Shown: positions 1 through 7,896, counted from the stretch's first letter. The stretch: 64,000 nucleotides of DNA from JAHBXL01 sp964409775 (GCA_964409775.1 CAYPEI010000007.1:67722-131721); one strand, 5' to 3'. Notes: generated from the sequence alone by a model not told the origin. Translations and numbers: made by a program.

Positions 1-957
1 CGGCATATTCGGGAAGATCGCACAGAGCGCGGCGGTGAGTTTGATCAGCGAATCGTACTGCTGAGGTGTGAGGTCATACTGCACGAGTTGCGTTCGCTGG
101 ATCGTGCCGATCACGGGCCGGGGCCGCGCGGAGTAGCCGACGAAGTCGGGTGTGCGCAGGCCTCCATCGCCCATGGTGTCGGGGAGCGTGAGGCGGGCGC
201 CGCGGTCATCGTGCGTGTACCACTTGGCGAGGATGGGAGGGATTGAACCCGAGAACGCACCTGGGGCACCGCCGACCGCGGCATTGCGGGAATCGGGCAC
301 GCCATACGCCCCGATGTTCGCGATCTCGATGCCGATCGAGCGGTCGTTGCTCGTGGTCGCGTGCCAGGCACGTTCCTTGAGGTCGAGCGTCTGGTAGATC
401 GTGCCGTCGATGTCGAGCATGAAGTGGATCGACAGGCCGCGGATGTCGTGCAGCACGCGGAAGCACTGGCGCGAAGTCCCGCACACGTCGTAGTGAATCA
501 CGAACTGATCGACGACACCCTGGAGCGTGGGCAGGTCCCATCCCCCGCCGCGGATGCGCTCGAAGTCATCCGCCGAGAGCGGACCCGCGCCCTTCTCGTT
601 CAGTTCCTTGCCGTAGCGAGTGCCGAATCGCGCCGGGGTGTCCGGGCTTCGGCCCGGCGCGCCGGGCGGAGCCCACGCGGCGTCCTTCCACGGCACAAAC
701 CGCCGCTCCGTGCGGTAGGCGTCATACCCGCCCGGATCGGTCCACAGCACCACAGGCGCGCCGGTGTGGAAGAGGCGGCCGCAGACCATGATCTCGTCGC
801 CTGTGCGGCGGTGCTCGGCGCCAGGGCGCGCGCAGCCCGCGAGCGCCGCCGCCACGAGCAGCAGAGCCCCGAACGTGAACGAAGGGTTGCGCGGCAGGCC
901 GAGGACAGGAAGAGTCGTCGTTGCAGATGTAACCAGATGCCGCAGATTCGGAAACAT
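1..957 (-). CDS. N-acetylmuramoyl-L-alanine amidase, lipoprotein, partial (C-terminus beyond left edge)
   Basis: This protein is predicted to cleave the amide bond between N-acetylmuramic acid and L-alanine in peptidoglycan or released muropeptides (Amidase_2/AmiD-like family). I translated the minus strand from the ATG at 957-955; the frame stays open for 319 codons to the window edge. A hydrophobic stretch ends in the lipobox LAGC, with Cys42 as the likely lipidated residue. The amidase core shows VIHYDVCG (His155), SIHFMLDIDGTIYQ and RAWHATT (His199), followed by SIGIEIANIG; the two histidines fit the zinc ligands of the family. The last visible part, with TPQQYDSLIKL, matches the end of such domains. 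An Ala/Pro/Gly-rich stretch at residues 96-110 lies over a perfect DNA hairpin (642-657). The third zinc ligand must lie near or beyond the edge. The nearby murQ makes a recycling role plausible. Confidence 0.82.
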   Translation of the reverse strand, partial: MFPNLRHLVTSATTTLPVLGLPRNPSFTFGALLLVAAALAGCARPGAEHRRTGDEIMVCGRLFHTGAPVVLWTDPGGYDAYRTERRFVPWKDAAWAPPGAPGRSPDTPARFGTRYGKELNEKGAGPLSADDFERIRGGGWDLPTLQGVVDQFVIHYDVCGTSRQCFRVLHDIRGLSIHFMLDIDGTIYQTLDLKERAWHATTSNDRSIGIEIANIGAYGVPDSRNAAVGGAPGAFSGSIPPILAKWYTHDDRGARLTLPDTMGDGGLRTPDFVGYSARPRPVIGTIQRTQLVQYDLTPQQYDSLIKLTAALCAIFPNMP

Positions 958-1048
958 GAATGGACCCGCCGGAAAGAGAGCCACGGATCGAACGGGTGAA
1001 GACGGATTTGAGTGGAGAGGAGGCAAGGACGCACGAGGACAGGTTACC

Positions 1049-1558
1049 ATGAGTGCGATGAGACGGGTGCGACCAGTCTGGGCGGTTGTCGCCGCGGCGT
1101 GCGCGGTGGTGGTTGTGGCGAGTGTGATCGGGAGCGTGGCGACGGGAGTTGGGTGGTGGACCTGGGGATCTCGAAGCAGGCATGCCCTGATTCTCGAGAC
1201 CACCGTCCGGACCGAGGAGACTCGGTATGAGGTGGCTCGCGGCGGCATCTACTGCGGCTTTCAGAGCGACACGCGGGCGAAGGGCACGCCGCTGCTCACG
1301 ACCTTGCTTTTCGCGCCCGCTCCGAGTGCGTGGTACCCCTGGGTATCGAGGTCGAGCGGAAGGCTTGAGTTTGCTGTGCCATTCTGGCTGGTAGGTGTGT
1401 TCGGGCTGGCGGGCGCCGCGATCGCATCGCGCCGCGTGATGCGGCCTCGACCGGGGTGCTGCGAGCAGTGCGGCTACAACCTCGCAGGGCTCGAGAGCGG
1501 ATTGTGTCCGGAGTGCGGGACCGCTCGATTGGCACAGGCTAAAGGGATTCCCGCATGA
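1049..1558 (+). CDS. Small membrane protein with C-terminal zinc ribbon (first of tandem pair)
   Basis: This is a hypothetical protein of 169 residues; its function is unknown. The start is the ATG at 1049, which places a hydrophobic segment at residues 10-35 as a probable membrane anchor or signal anchor. A second hydrophobic segment follows at about 110-130, and the tail carries CEQCGYN...CPECG, a four-cysteine zinc ribbon. The stop overlaps the start of the next gene by ATGA, so the two are translationally coupled. The two proteins share the N-terminal pattern RxRPxWAVxAAxCAVVVxASVxGSVATGxGW and are clearly paralogues. Zinc-ribbon membrane proteins of this kind are numerous in planctomycetes and have no assigned role. 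Confidence 0.72.
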   Translation: MSAMRRVRPVWAVVAAACAVVVVASVIGSVATGVGWWTWGSRSRHALILETTVRTEETRYEVARGGIYCGFQSDTRAKGTPLLTTLLFAPAPSAWYPWVSRSSGRLEFAVPFWLVGVFGLAGAAIASRRVMRPRPGCCEQCGYNLAGLESGLCPECGTARLAQAKGIPA

Positions 1559-2058
1559 AGCGCATCCGGCCACACTGGGCCGTAATCGCTGCCACGTGCG
1601 CCGTGGTTGTGTTCGCATCCGTCGTGGGGAGCGTGGCGACGGGGATGGGGTGGGAGTGGTCGCGGACGCGGACGACGGGCCGGGCGGTGAGCGGCGTGGC
1701 GATCGCGCGAGGCGGCATGCATTGGCACGACGTATCGGCGGTGCCGCTGCTTGGCGGAATTCCGATCGTCGGGAACTTCTTCACGATCAGGGTGGCGTCT
1801 CCGGGGTGGTGGTTCCGCGCGTCGTTCTCGCAGACGCACAAAGAACTGGTGGTACCGATGTGGGCAATCGGCTTGCTCGCGGGTGGGCTGATGGTGCTCG
1901 CGTGGCGACGCGGGAGTCGCGTGGAGAAGGGCCACTGCGCGCGGTGCGGGTATGACCTGAAGGGACTGGCCGCGGGAGCGGCGTGTCCGGAGTGCGGGGC
2001 GAAAGCAGCCTCCGGCGGGGCAGGCGTCCCGCCGGCCATCGCCTCACGAGAGCCGTGA
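1555..2058 (+). CDS. Small membrane protein with C-terminal zinc ribbon (second of tandem pair)
   Basis: This is a hypothetical protein of 167 residues, paralogous to the gene immediately upstream, with which it overlaps by four bases (ATGA). It has an N-terminal hydrophobic segment (about residues 8-32), a middle soluble stretch, a second hydrophobic segment (about 100-122) and a zinc ribbon CARCGYDLKG...CPECG. After the ribbon the last 19 residues are encoded across a perfect 8-bp palindrome (2012-2035), whose loop sequence recurs at about 59119-59134, so this tail may be an inserted repeat rather than ancestral protein. The pair probably arose by tandem duplication. No function can be assigned. 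Confidence 0.72.
   Translation: MKRIRPHWAVIAATCAVVVFASVVGSVATGMGWEWSRTRTTGRAVSGVAIARGGMHWHDVSAVPLLGGIPIVGNFFTIRVASPGWWFRASFSQTHKELVVPMWAIGLLAGGLMVLAWRRGSRVEKGHCARCGYDLKGLAAGAACPECGAKAASGGAGVPPAIASREP
2012..2035. repeat. Perfect palindrome (8-bp stem) at the 3' end of a gene
   Basis: CCGGCGGG at 2012-2019 pairs with CCCGCCGG at 2028-2035 around an eight-base loop, GCAGGCGT. The string GGCAGGCGTCCCGCC occurs here and again at about 59119-59134 between genes. It encodes the extra C-terminal residues of the zinc-ribbon protein. Confidence 0.7.
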
Positions 2059-2115
2059 TGCACGCATGATGGTGTACCCTCACGCCCGCCCCACCAGACA
2101 CAAAGACCTCGCTCT

Positions 2116-3075
2116 ATGCCCCCCACCCCCCCCACTCCTCCCTCACCACCTGACCGCTCGCACATCCTCACCGAGCAGCGCAATCCGCGGACGATGCGGC
2201 TGCATGAGTTGAGCGTGCGCGGGTGCGTCGAGGTGATCGGCGTTGAGGATGCGGGGGTGATCGAGGCAATGCGTACCGCGCGGCCCGCAATCGCCGCGTT
2301 CATTGAGGCCGCCGAGCCGGGCTTTGTTGCGGGTGGGCGATTGATCTACATTGGCGCGGGGACAAGCGGGCGCCTGGGTGTTCTGGACGCGTCGGAGTGT
2401 CCCCCCACCTTCTGCACCCCTCCCGAGCGTGTGATCGGGGTCATCGCGGGCGGAGACTCTGCCCTGCGGAAGTCGAGCGAGGGGAAAGAAGATGATCCCG
2501 ATGGTGCGCGGACGGAGGTGGCTGCGCTGAATCTGACGTCGCGCGATTCGGTGCTGGGGATCGCCGCGGGCGGGACGACGCCGTATGTACTCGGCGCGCT
2601 GGCGATGGTGAAGAAGGGACAAAGCGGTGGAGCGACGGAGCGACGGAGGGAGGGGCCGCTGACGGCGCTCTTGAGTTGCACACCGGTCGAGCGGCCGGCG
2701 TTCGTCGATCACCTGATCGTCATCGAAACAGGACCGGAGGTGCTGACCGGCTCGACGCGCATGAAGGCGGGGACGGCGACGAAACTCGCGGTCAACACCA
2801 TCTCGACGACGCTGATGATCCGCTCGGGAAAGGTGTACGAGAACCTGATGGTGGAAATGCGGGCGACGAACGCGAAACTGCGGGACCGCGCAGCGCGGAT
2901 CGTCTCAACACTCACCGGTCTCTCTCGCGATGAATCGTTCGCGCTGCTCGATCGCGCGGGCGGGAGCGTGAAGCAGGCGGTGGTGATGCAGCGGAGGGGC
3001 GTGGACGCCGCCAAAGCGGAGAAGTTGCTGGCGGAGGCGGGGGGGCGGCTGGAGCTCGCCTTGACGGGATCCTAA
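2116..3075 (+). CDS. murQ: N-acetylmuramic acid 6-phosphate etherase
   Basis: MurQ cleaves the D-lactyl ether of N-acetylmuramic acid 6-phosphate, giving N-acetylglucosamine 6-phosphate and D-lactate, in cytoplasmic peptidoglycan recycling. The protein has 319 residues against about 300 in the family. It opens with the typical ILTEQRNPRTMRLHELS, followed by the SIS-domain sugar-phosphate site GAGTSGRLGVLDASE (residues 80-94) and, later, ETGPEVLTGSTRMKAGTATK. The end carries the small helical domain typical of MurQ. The extra length comes partly from a proline-rich N-terminus and partly from an Arg/Glu/Gly-rich insertion at about 169-180, encoded by a tandem GGAGCGAC-type repeat (2617-2655). 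No anhMurNAc kinase (anmK) is visible nearby. Confidence 0.93.
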   Translation: MPPTPPTPPSPPDRSHILTEQRNPRTMRLHELSVRGCVEVIGVEDAGVIEAMRTARPAIAAFIEAAEPGFVAGGRLIYIGAGTSGRLGVLDASECPPTFCTPPERVIGVIAGGDSALRKSSEGKEDDPDGARTEVAALNLTSRDSVLGIAAGGTTPYVLGALAMVKKGQSGGATERRREGPLTALLSCTPVERPAFVDHLIVIETGPEVLTGSTRMKAGTATKLAVNTISTTLMIRSGKVYENLMVEMRATNAKLRDRAARIVSTLTGLSRDESFALLDRAGGSVKQAVVMQRRGVDAAKAEKLLAEAGGRLELALTGS

Positions 3076-3080
3076 AGGCG

Positions 3081-3122
3081 GTCCACAGAGGGCACAGAGA
3101 CGGACACAGAGGGCACGGAGAA
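3081..3122. repeat. Dispersed repeat of CACAGAGGGCACAGAG type, left copy
   Basis: Just after murQ the sequence alternates CACAGAG and CACGGAG units with GGACA or GGGCA spacers. The same motif lies in reverse orientation at 3570-3612, on the other side of the frameshifted gene at 3130-3536. It resembles the short intergenic repeats of environmental bacterial genomes, but the family cannot be named from the sequence alone. Confidence 0.5.
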
Positions 3123-3129
3123 CGCGCTC

Positions 3130-3536
3130 GAAGACATCGCGCTCTGGTCCGGACATGGTCACTCTGTATGCACTCCGAGAGTCGCTCAAACTCTCCTGGA
3201 TGTAGGCCGTTCCGCACTCAGGACATGCTTGGACATCTTCCCCGCCCGAGAGATCATACAGACAGGGCAGAGCCGATCCCCGGACGCCATGAGCCGATCG
3301 AGCAGTTTCGCATCCGAACGATTCGAAACCCACGACAGCAAGAAGAAGAACGCGATACACGGCAGGAGCGACAGGATCGCCGCCGCAGTCCCTCCGAGAA
3401 ACTGCAACCAGCCATTGAGCAGCAACGCTCCGAGTCCAGCGAGAACAAGTCCAGTGATCACCGCCAACAGCCATCGGAAGTTGCGTCGGTGTACAGCGGG
3501 CGGAAGACGGCGGTATGGAGACCGTCTCGATGACAT
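3130..3536 (-). pseudogene. Membrane protein with zinc ribbon, broken by a frameshift inside the ribbon
   Basis: The first frame starts at 3536 and gives two hydrophobic segments (about residues 20-45 and 50-72) and then LLDRLMASGDRLCPVC, where the frame runs into an unrelated tail ending at 3186. The next frame, starting exactly there, continues with YDLSGGEDVQACPECGTAY. Joined, they give the planctomycete ribbon CPVC-x-YDLSG...CPECG seen in three other genes here. Compared with the usual CPxCGYDL spacing, about four bases are missing near 3255-3262. The true 3' end is unclear because the second frame stays open into murQ; 3130 is an estimate. It could be a real pseudogene, a sequencing or assembly error, or a short functional protein ending at 3186. 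Confidence 0.6.
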
Positions 3537-3569
3537 GATGGCAACTGAAAGCAGTCTACATCATGCTCG

Positions 3570-3612
3570 ATCTCTGTGACCTCCGCGTCCTCTCCGTGAC
3601 CTCTTTGGACAT
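3570..3612. repeat. Dispersed repeat of CTCTGTGACCTC type, right copy (inverted)
   Basis: CTCTGTGACCTCCGCGTCCTCTCCGTGACCTCT-like sequence (positions 3573-3605) is the reverse-complement type of the repeat at 3081-3122. The two copies bracket the frameshifted zinc-ribbon gene and separate it from the GH15 gene. Confidence 0.5.
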
Positions 3613-3623
3613 GCCCTCAGGCC

Positions 3624-5735
3624 TCACGCCACGCCGCTCTCGGCCCAGCCCGCCGGGGTGTTGGCCTCGGCGACCAGGCGCTCGTGCTTGCGGAGATACT
3701 CGATGACGGTCGTAACGACCGTCGCGTGGCTCCAGGTGAGCGGGCTGACGCTGATGGGCTCGCCCGTGTACGGGTGGTATTGCTCGGCGAGCACTCCACT
3801 GGCCTTGGCGCGGTCGGCGGTCCATTCCAGCAGCGGCAGCGCTGCGCGGAGTTCCTCGATCGAGCGGGCCTGCGCGATCCGGTGCTGCGCGTGCCAGAGC
3901 GTGCAGATGATCCAGGGATTGCCGGGCACCTTCTCGGTGTCCTGCCGCTCGATCATGTGGTAGTAGTCGCGTTCGTACCGCGCGCACCCGCCGACGTCGG
4001 TTCGGACCCACAGCCGGTCCCAGAGCGACTGCATCTCGCTGACAACCATGGGGTTGCCCGGGCGGAAGGCGCCGAAGGCAAACAGCGCGTAGTTCGCGCT
4101 GTCCCGGGTCATGTCGAGTTTGTAACCCGTGACGTTCTCTCCATCCTCGATGGGCGTGGCCATGCGGGCAAACCGGCTGGAGGCGCCGTCCCACATATGC
4201 CGCAGCAGACCCTCCCGCATCCGCTCCGCCGACTCGTTGAACCTTGTCGCGCGCTCGGTGTCGCCGAAGTCGCTCGCGAACGCCGCGGCGGCGTGCAGCG
4301 CGCCGATGGTCGCCGCGATCGTGAACGTGTGGATGCCGCGACGCTCCTCCCAAAGGTCCCAACTCGGCCGGGGGAGCCCGTTGGAATCGACGTGGGCGCA
4401 CATCCACTCCGCGGGCTGCGCGACCAGCGGGTTGAACAGCGGCTTGAGGAACTCGATGTCGCGGAACGCTTCGAAGTGCTGCCGGAGCGACCACACAACG
4501 AGCGCCGTTTCATCCTGCTGGATGGGCAGCACCTGCTTGCCGTCGATGATCCACGGATGCCATGAACTGGCAAGGTGGCCCGCCGGCGTGTACTTGTGCA
4601 GGAAGTACCCGTTCTTGTTCACGACCCGCGCGCAGAACCGGAAGAAGTTCCTGGACAGTTCGGACTGATGGGCGAGGATGAGGGCCTGCGCGACCAGCGC
4701 GCCGTCGCGCGGCCAGCAATAGGCGTAGTGATCGCCCGCGAAGTGCGAGATGTCCGAATCGGTCGCCGCGATGATGGCGCCGCGATTGTCGACCTGCGTC
4801 CGCAGGATCAACTGGCTGGACATGAACAGTTCGCGGACCCGCGGCGGGAAGATCGCCAGGGGGTTCGCCGCGGCGATGGTGGGATCGACCGGGACGGCGG
4901 ACGTGACGTGAAAGTCTTTTCTGGTCCAGAGTTTCCAGTAGGCTTCGGTGCGGGCCAGCAGCCGGTCGACCGACTTGGACTGGATGACGCGGTTGAGTTC
5001 CCGGACACGTTCGTAGGAATCGCCGCAGGCAAGCCAGATGGCGACGGTGGCTTCGCCCTTGGGCGGCACGGCGATGTTCACGCCGACGGTCGCGTCGACC
5101 GAGCCTTGGGAGATCGCATTCCGGCCGAGCACGCCGTCCTCGGCATCGCGCCATGTGCCCTCGGCCCCCCCGACGCGCTTGGTGCCGATCGCCCAGTGAT
5201 CGACGCCGACGTTGCCGCCCTCGACCGCGTTCACCAGGAAGTACGAGTCGTCTTTGTAGAACACCAGTCCGTTGGTCTCGGGGTCGAAGTCGCAGGTGTC
5301 GCCCAGCGGCGACTCCTTGATCGACAGGTCGATGTGCATGAAGATGCGGACATCGCGCGGCGGCGAGACCGGACCACCCTGACCCGAGTTGTCGCCATGG
5401 TTGCCGTTGGCACGACGGTCGCGAACCGTGATGCGGCGGAGGTACACGGCTTCGTGAAAGTCGACCGCGTCGTTGCAGAGGAGTTCCAGTTCGAGTTTGT
5501 GGTTGACCAGCCGCACCTCGGTGACCAGCGAGTTCTGGCGATAGGCAAGGTGCCGTTCCCAGGAGGGATCCTCGATCCACGCAAACTGGCCGTCGGCCCA
5601 GACGCCGAACCGCTGGACATGGCCGACGGTGTGGTTGAAGCGGCCGACGTGCGGGTAGTACAGGTCGCGCACGCGATAGAACTCATCGAAGTTGATGAGC
5701 AGGTCGCCGTTTCCTACAGGGATGTCACGCGGCAT
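3624..5735 (-). CDS. Glycoside hydrolase family 15 protein (glucoamylase/trehalase-like)
   Basis: GH15 enzymes are inverting exo-hydrolases that release glucose from starch, glycogen or trehalose. The protein has 703 residues and no signal peptide, so it is probably cytoplasmic. An N-terminal beta-sandwich region (about 1-270) opens with DIPVGNGDLLINFDEFYRVRDLYYP. The (alpha/alpha)6 barrel then shows YCWPRDGAL (338-346), SWDLWEERRG (458-467, Glu464 or its neighbour as general acid) and ASGVLAEQYHPYTGEP (645-660, Glu651 as general base), and ends with LTWSHATVV. The start at 5735 has a GGGAAAGC ribosome binding site upstream. Intracellular turnover of glycogen or trehalose is an inference; no partner gene is adjacent. 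Confidence 0.88.
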   Translation of the reverse strand: MPRDIPVGNGDLLINFDEFYRVRDLYYPHVGRFNHTVGHVQRFGVWADGQFAWIEDPSWERHLAYRQNSLVTEVRLVNHKLELELLCNDAVDFHEAVYLRRITVRDRRANGNHGDNSGQGGPVSPPRDVRIFMHIDLSIKESPLGDTCDFDPETNGLVFYKDDSYFLVNAVEGGNVGVDHWAIGTKRVGGAEGTWRDAEDGVLGRNAISQGSVDATVGVNIAVPPKGEATVAIWLACGDSYERVRELNRVIQSKSVDRLLARTEAYWKLWTRKDFHVTSAVPVDPTIAAANPLAIFPPRVRELFMSSQLILRTQVDNRGAIIAATDSDISHFAGDHYAYCWPRDGALVAQALILAHQSELSRNFFRFCARVVNKNGYFLHKYTPAGHLASSWHPWIIDGKQVLPIQQDETALVVWSLRQHFEAFRDIEFLKPLFNPLVAQPAEWMCAHVDSNGLPRPSWDLWEERRGIHTFTIAATIGALHAAAAFASDFGDTERATRFNESAERMREGLLRHMWDGASSRFARMATPIEDGENVTGYKLDMTRDSANYALFAFGAFRPGNPMVVSEMQSLWDRLWVRTDVGGCARYERDYYHMIERQDTEKVPGNPWIICTLWHAQHRIAQARSIEELRAALPLLEWTADRAKASGVLAEQYHPYTGEPISVSPLTWSHATVVTTVIEYLRKHERLVAEANTPAGWAESGVA

Positions 5736-5861
5736 GGGGTGCTTTCCCTGATCGACTCGGTCCGTGGTCTTGAGAGTTCATCGGCATACGGATCGTCCGG
5801 ATCGCGGCCGCGAACGAAGACCAGCGGTTTCGTTCAGGAACCGGACGGGGCGCCGGTAGCG

Positions 5862-6233
5862 TCAGGCGGCGGCGGCCAGGTCGCCGCCGGCGGACGGGGC
5901 ACCATCGACGACGCGGGCGATTGAGTCCGGCAGGGGTGCCGCGGCGGGCGATGGCGGCTCGGCAGCCTTGCCGCCCAGGGCATCGATGCGGGCCTTCAGG
6001 TCCCCGATGAAACTGATCCGTAGTCCGAAGTTCTCACCGACTTTGACAGCCTGTCCGGTGCCGATGGGCTTGTTGTTGACCTGGAGCGCCAACTCGTCTT
6101 CTGCGTTCTTGGGGATTTCGATGATCGCCCCCGGAACAAGGCTCACGACCTCCGAAGTCTTCATCTGTCGCTCGCCGAGGAGCACGATGATGGGCACTTC
6201 AAGGCTGAGGATGGAACGAAGATCAGAAGCCAT
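5862..6233 (-). CDS. FliN/SpoA-family protein (flagellar motor switch-like)
   Basis: A 123-residue protein, with the start taken at the ATG at 6233; a longer reading from a GTG at 6266 is possible. After a short lead (ASDLRSILSLEVPIIVLLGERQM) it shows the SpoA fold typical of FliN: SEVVSLVPGAIIEIPKNAED, then ELALQVNNKPIGTGQAVKVGENFGLRI. A low-complexity Ala/Pro tail follows. FliN forms the flagellar C-ring with FliM and FliG and interacts with export proteins. No other flagellar gene is present, and it sits between a GH15 gene and fabF. It could serve a flagellum encoded elsewhere or act as a stand-alone SpoA protein. Confidence 0.75.
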   Translation of the reverse strand: MASDLRSILSLEVPIIVLLGERQMKTSEVVSLVPGAIIEIPKNAEDELALQVNNKPIGTGQAVKVGENFGLRISFIGDLKARIDALGGKAAEPPSPAAAPLPDSIARVVDGAPSAGGDLAAAA

Positions 6234-6317
6234 GGAGGGTGGTATCGGCGACCGCCGGTCCCGCACTGGAACGGGGCGGAGTTCCGGGCTCCGGAGGATC
6301 GGTCACGATCCTCGCGG

Positions 6318-7601
6318 TCAGGAGTAACGACCGATAATCAGGGTCACGTTGTGGCCACCGAAGCCGAACGTGTTGTTCATCACGTAGTCGACACGGCGTT
6401 CCTTGGCGTGGTGGGGCACAAGGTCGAGATCGATGTCCTCATCCGGGTTGTCGAGGTTGATCGTGGGGGCGATGATCCCGTCGCGGACGGCGTGGATACA
6501 GGCGATGGTCTCGATCGCGCCCGAAGCGCCGAGCCCGTGCCCGTGCATGCTCTTGGTGGAACTCATCATGAGCTTCCCGCCGCGAGATTTGCGCGCATGA
6601 TCCCCGAAAAGAGTGGTCACCGCGAGAGTCTCGGCCTTGTCGCCCAGGGGGGTGCTGGTGCCGTGGGCGTTGACGTATCCGATCTGCTCGGGCCGCAGGC
6701 CGGCATCTTCGAGCGCCCATCGCATGGATCGCATGGCGCCGCGGCCGGCCTCGTCGGGCGCGGTGATGTGGTAGGCATCGCCGGCGTTGGCGTGCCCGAC
6801 CAACTCGCAGTGGATCGTCGCACCGCGCTTGCGCGCGTGCTCCTCGGTTTCCAGGACGAACATCGCCGCGCCTTCGCCCAGGACGAAGCCGTCGCGGTCC
6901 TTGTCAAAGGGTCGCGAGGCCTTGGTCGGGGCATCGTTGCGCGTGGAGAGGGCCCGCATGACCATGAAGGCGCCGACGCAGATGGGGCTGATGGCAGCCT
7001 CGGCGCCTCCGGCGAGCACCATGTCGCACTTGCCGCTGCGGAGCAGTTCGATCGCCTCGCCGATGGCGTGCCCGGAACTGGCGCAGGCGGTGGCGTGAGC
7101 GGTGGCGGGGCCCTGCAGTCCGAGCAGGATCGACAGGTGCCCGGTCGCGGCGTTCACCATCAGTTTTGGGACCGTGAACGGGCTGAGGCGGTCGGGGCCG
7201 CGCTCGTGCATGATGCCGACGCCTTCCTCGATCGTGATGATCCCGCCGACCCCGGAGCCCACGACAACGCCGCAGCGCTCGGGGTTTTCCTTGGCGAGGT
7301 CGATCCCGGAGTTGCGGACCGCCTGAACGCCCGCGACAACCCCGAACTGGCAGAAGCGGTCCATCCGCTTGGCCTCGCGGAACTCGAGGGCGTCAGCGGG
7401 CGGCGTCCAGTTCTTGATCTGGCCGGCGATCTTGACCGACCACTTTCCCTCGTACTTTGCGAACTCGGGCGCTTCGATCGTGCTGATACCGCTCCGACCC
7501 TCGCGCATGGCCTCCCAGGTGGATTGCGCGCTGAGGCCAAGATTGGTCACAGCGCCCATGCCGGTAACAACGACTCGGACAGGATGGCGCGGGTTTGCCA
7601 T
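6318..7601 (-). CDS. fabF: Beta-ketoacyl-ACP synthase II
   Basis: FabF condenses malonyl-ACP with acyl-ACP in fatty-acid elongation. The protein has 427 residues, slightly above the usual 410-415. The opening VVVTGMGAVTNLG is typical of the thiolase fold. The nucleophile is Cys173 in HATACASSGHA. The first histidine is His313 in NAHGTSTPLGD and the second His355 in KSMHGHGLGASG, where most family members read KSMTGHLLGAAG. The protein ends with NNTFGFGGHNVTLI. It lies 43 bases downstream of acpP in the same direction, the common acpP-fabF arrangement, and probably shares its promoter. Confidence 0.95.
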   Translation of the reverse strand: MANPRHPVRVVVTGMGAVTNLGLSAQSTWEAMREGRSGISTIEAPEFAKYEGKWSVKIAGQIKNWTPPADALEFREAKRMDRFCQFGVVAGVQAVRNSGIDLAKENPERCGVVVGSGVGGIITIEEGVGIMHERGPDRLSPFTVPKLMVNAATGHLSILLGLQGPATAHATACASSGHAIGEAIELLRSGKCDMVLAGGAEAAISPICVGAFMVMRALSTRNDAPTKASRPFDKDRDGFVLGEGAAMFVLETEEHARKRGATIHCELVGHANAGDAYHITAPDEAGRGAMRSMRWALEDAGLRPEQIGYVNAHGTSTPLGDKAETLAVTTLFGDHARKSRGGKLMMSSTKSMHGHGLGASGAIETIACIHAVRDGIIAPTINLDNPDEDIDLDLVPHHAKERRVDYVMNNTFGFGGHNVTLIIGRYS

Positions 7602-7644
7602 GGGAAGAGCGGTCCGGGGAGCGCATGCGGGCGTAGGGGCCGGA

Positions 7645-7896
7645 TCAGGCCTCCTTGCCCTGCGCCTGCATGATGAAGTCGATGGCCTGACCGACGGTCT
7701 TGATCTTCTCGGCCTGTTCGTCGGGGATGTTGGTCTCGAACTCGTCCTCGAGTTCCATCACGAGTTCGACGGTGTCGAGCGAGTCGGCGTTGAGATCCTC
7801 GACAAACGAGGTGTTGCGGCTGATCTGGGCCTTGTCGGTGCCCATCTGGTTGGCGACGATCTCGATCACCTTCGATTCAATCTCTTGCGGCGTCAC
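7645..7896 (-). CDS. acpP: Acyl carrier protein
   Basis: ACP carries growing acyl chains on a 4'-phosphopantetheine arm during fatty-acid synthesis. Reading from the GTG at 7896 gives 83 residues. This start is chosen because GGAGA lies eight bases upstream and the sequence then begins TPQEIESKVIEIVANQ, the usual ACP length and start; the much longer open frame upstream is not conserved-looking. The attachment site is Ser39 in EDLNADSLDTVELVMELEDEF. The end, VGQAIDFIMQAQ, forms the last helix. It is co-directional with fabF. Confidence 0.95.
   Translation of the reverse strand: MTPQEIESKVIEIVANQMGTDKAQISRNTSFVEDLNADSLDTVELVMELEDEFETNIPDEQAEKIKTVGQAIDFIMQAQGKEA

Noticed and set aside
206..541. 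Arg/His-rich open frame on the minus strand
   Set aside because: It is an out-of-frame shadow of the amidase gene, which is open over the same bases in another frame with clear catalytic motifs.
361..999. 212-codon plus-strand frame
   Set aside because: It is antisense to the amidase, with an Arg/Ala/Val-rich translation and no domain.
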